This document shows positions 62,285 through 64,000 of a stretch of 64,000 nt of DNA, one piece after another. A program made the position numbers and the translations under genes. The notes beneath the pieces are model-generated. The model ran no database searches and was not told the DNA's origin. It saw nothing but the letters and a program-made list of their open reading frames with translations. The DNA comes from Chryseobacterium tagetis (GTDB taxonomy: Bacteria; Bacteroidota; Bacteroidia; Flavobacteriales; Weeksellaceae), in contig NZ_JAERSE020000001.1 in assembly GCF_016735585.2 (NCBI RefSeq), positions 62,001-126,000 on the forward strand, in the 5' to 3' direction. Each line of letters begins with the position of its first letter. Within the stretch, counting starts at the first letter, position 1.

Positions 62285-62427
62285 TTTTTATGCTTTAAAC
62301 TGAGAAAAATAGAGCGTTTTAAAGTATTTGTAAATTCACATTTTAGAGATAATTGTGAAATAAGAAAAATAATCATATTATTTTGTAATTATTTTAAATG
62401 AAATAAGAATTGAATGTGAATTATTTG

Positions 62428-62435
62428 TAAATTAG
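62428..62435 (+). promoter_or_regulatory. -7-like box (TAAATTAG) of the M36 protease gene
   Basis: TAAATTAG in TGTAAATTAGCGCC, 17 nt before the ATG at 62453. It matches the word upstream of the acyl-CoA dehydrogenase gene. Confidence 0.5.
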
Positions 62436-62452
62436 CGCCTTTATTAGTGTAT

Positions 62453-64000
62453 ATGAAAAAAATAGTTTTACCTCTTTTGTTTGCAGTATCTGCGGTTTTT
62501 TCTTCAAATTTATTTGCTCAGGATAATGAGAAGCTAATTAAAGATTATATTTCTCAAAATAAATTAAGAGAGTATAAAAAGTCTGATCTTGTTAATCTGA
62601 TTATTGATAATGTTGACACTTCAAAATCCTTAAATGGAAGTGTTGTGAAGTTTCAACAAACTTATAATGGTATTCCTGTATATAACGCAGAAGGTACAGC
62701 TCTTATAAGAGATAATAAAATAATTTATTATACAGATACATTTTTGAAGGATTATAATTCTTCAGTTGCAAACAACGCGGGAATTAGCAAAACTGTTGCT
62801 CTTCAGAAGATTTCAGAGAATCTTCAAAAACAAAAGATTACGGCTTACCCGATTTTGGGTTTCTTTGATGCTGAGCCAGAAGTGGGTCATGTTGCTAAAC
62901 AACGTTTAGTTTATATGGAGGATAGTGGTGTTTTGAAATTGGCTTATCAATTTTCTCTTCCTGAACCCGATGCTTCAAACTATTGGAATATTTTAGTGGA
63001 TGCAACTAATGGAAATATTATTAGTAAGATAGATCTGAACTTATCATGTAATTTCCATGATGATGCTTTTTCACACACTGATATATCTTTAGGAAATGAT
63101 TTCATAGGACCTTTAAATGGGGAAAGTAATAAATTTTTATTTTTAGTACCGGACAATGCGTCCTATAATATTTTTCCTTTACAGCTTGAGGCACCTACAT
63201 TTGGGTCTAGAGCTATTGTTAGTAATCCTTGGAATTTAACAGCTTCACCGGAAGGATGGCATTATGATGGAACGACTCATTATACAATCACTAGAGGTAA
63301 TAATGCATATGCTTATGAAGATACTTTAGCTTCAAATGCTCCTGGTTTTTCACCTGATGGGGGAGCTTCTAGAAATTTTGACTACCCTTTTAATATCTAT
63401 GCCGATTATTTGACTAATCAAAGTGCGGCAGTGACAAATTTATTTTATATGAATAATAAAATGCATGATATTTTTTATGCATTTGGTTTCACACCTGCCT
63501 CGAGAAATTTTCAAAATACAAATTTTGGGCTTGGAGGTGTTGGAAATGATTATGTAAATGCTGAGGCACAAGACGGCGGAGGAACTAATAATGCAAACTT
63601 TGCTTCCCCGGCAGATGGAAGTAAACCGAGAATGCAGATGTATCTTTGGTCAGCTACAGCTCCTAGATTATTTTTTTATAATGCGCCCTCTGTAGCGATT
63701 CCAAGACAGCCGGGAGCTGGTTCAGCGCAGTTTGGTAGTGCTCTTACTTCTACAGGAGTAACTGGGAATGTTCAATTGGCTTCAGTTATAGATGGTTGTA
63801 CAGCTTTGGCTGCTGGTTCGCTTACCGGTAAGATTGGTTTGGTAGAAAGAGGGACTTGTGCTTTTACTGTAAAAGTAAAAAATGTACAAAATGCAGGAGC
63901 TATTGCAGCAATTGTTTACAATGATGCATCCAATGGAGATACTCTCTTAAGTATGTCCGGGACGGATGCTACGATCACTATACCTTCAGTCTTTATAGGT
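62453..64000 (+). CDS. M36 (fungalysin-type) secreted metallopeptidase, 3' end outside window
   Basis: The ATG at 62453 opens a frame of 516 codons that runs off the window without a stop. Signal peptide (KKIVLPLLFAVSAVFSSNLFAQ), then an FTP/PepSY-like propeptide (about 25-190; VVKFQQTYNGIPVYNAEGTALI, YWNILVDATNGNIISKIDLN). The mature domain begins with the M36 N-terminal segment (DYPFNIYADYLTNQSAAVTNLFYMNNKMHDIFYAFGF). The usual HExxH zinc motif lies downstream of the last visible base. A PA-type insert starts near residue 420 (GKIGLVERGTCAFTVKVKNVQNAGAIAAIVYND). Homologues in this group end in a T9SS type A domain. It probably degrades extracellular protein. Confidence 0.88.
   Translation, partial: MKKIVLPLLFAVSAVFSSNLFAQDNEKLIKDYISQNKLREYKKSDLVNLIIDNVDTSKSLNGSVVKFQQTYNGIPVYNAEGTALIRDNKIIYYTDTFLKDYNSSVANNAGISKTVALQKISENLQKQKITAYPILGFFDAEPEVGHVAKQRLVYMEDSGVLKLAYQFSLPEPDASNYWNILVDATNGNIISKIDLNLSCNFHDDAFSHTDISLGNDFIGPLNGESNKFLFLVPDNASYNIFPLQLEAPTFGSRAIVSNPWNLTASPEGWHYDGTTHYTITRGNNAYAYEDTLASNAPGFSPDGGASRNFDYPFNIYADYLTNQSAAVTNLFYMNNKMHDIFYAFGFTPASRNFQNTNFGLGGVGNDYVNAEAQDGGGTNNANFASPADGSKPRMQMYLWSATAPRLFFYNAPSVAIPRQPGAGSAQFGSALTSTGVTGNVQLASVIDGCTALAAGSLTGKIGLVERGTCAFTVKVKNVQNAGAIAAIVYNDASNGDTLLSMSGTDATITIPSVFIG

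Noticed and set aside
1..64000. tRNA, rRNA, transposase or phage genes
   Set aside because: I looked for tRNA arms, conserved rRNA segments and integrase or transposase motifs, and saw none that I could support.

Overview
The window reads as a chromosomal segment of an AT-rich member of the Flavobacteriia, most likely Chryseobacterium or a close Weeksellaceae relative. The evidence is the many type IX secretion (T9SS) cargo proteins with type A or type B C-terminal sorting domains, an Oar-like TonB-dependent receptor, Bacteroidota promoters of the TAnnTTTG (-7) type, leaders without clear Shine-Dalgarno sites, and family choices typical of the phylum (E1 alpha/beta fusion, TIGR02757, DUF3098, exonuclease-fused DnaE). 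The genus is an inference. I saw no tRNA, rRNA, CRISPR array, phage or transposase.

Layout. 1-8.1 kb: the end of an outer-membrane barrel gene, a family 2 glycosyltransferase, a divergent PLP gamma-lyase/Lrp pair, a bestrophin-like channel and a fused 2-oxoacid dehydrogenase E1. 8.2-19.5 kb: a secreted subtilisin, a DNA polymerase III alpha subunit with an N-terminal proofreading exonuclease, and a 1325-residue secreted FN3/GEVED protein with a 726-bp internal duplication. 19.6-26.2 kb: a small membrane protein and voltage-gated channel, a Nif3-like protein with a CT398-like coiled-coil protein, and a fatty-acid pair (acyl-CoA ligase, acyl-CoA dehydrogenase). 26.5-35.3 kb: a DUF4349 lipoprotein, an unknown membrane protein, prfC, an MFS exporter, a CPBP protease, rdgB, rnz, TIGR02757 and a DUF1003-like protein with a heptad tail.

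35.4-44.1 kb: three tandem choice-of-anchor-L proteins with T9SS type B sorting domains, each with its own promoter, separated by terminators. 44.1-50 kb: rsmA, then a forward run ftsX, DUF3098, uppP, an unknown secreted protein, truB, a small barrel protein and rluF, which joins cell-wall division, undecaprenyl phosphate recycling and RNA pseudouridylation. 50-56.7 kb: an exported four-fold HhH protein, a MerR-like regulator, an AraC regulator, ccoG, an SMP-30 lipoprotein and a DbpA-like DEAD-box helicase. 57-64 kb: a 1060-residue TonB-dependent receptor, rpsA with a long leader, and the start of an M36 fungalysin-type metalloprotease that runs off the window.

How it fits together: most of the window is housekeeping, interleaved with a large secreted and surface proteome that depends on a T9SS encoded elsewhere. 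Regulation is visible as repeated TAnnTTTG boxes, strong intrinsic terminators at many gene ends, and palindromic repeats in three long convergent gene gaps. No obviously new multi-gene system stands out. The best leads are the tandem type B surface-protein locus, the palindromic repeats, the DnaE domain swap and the cysteine-less CT398-like protein.
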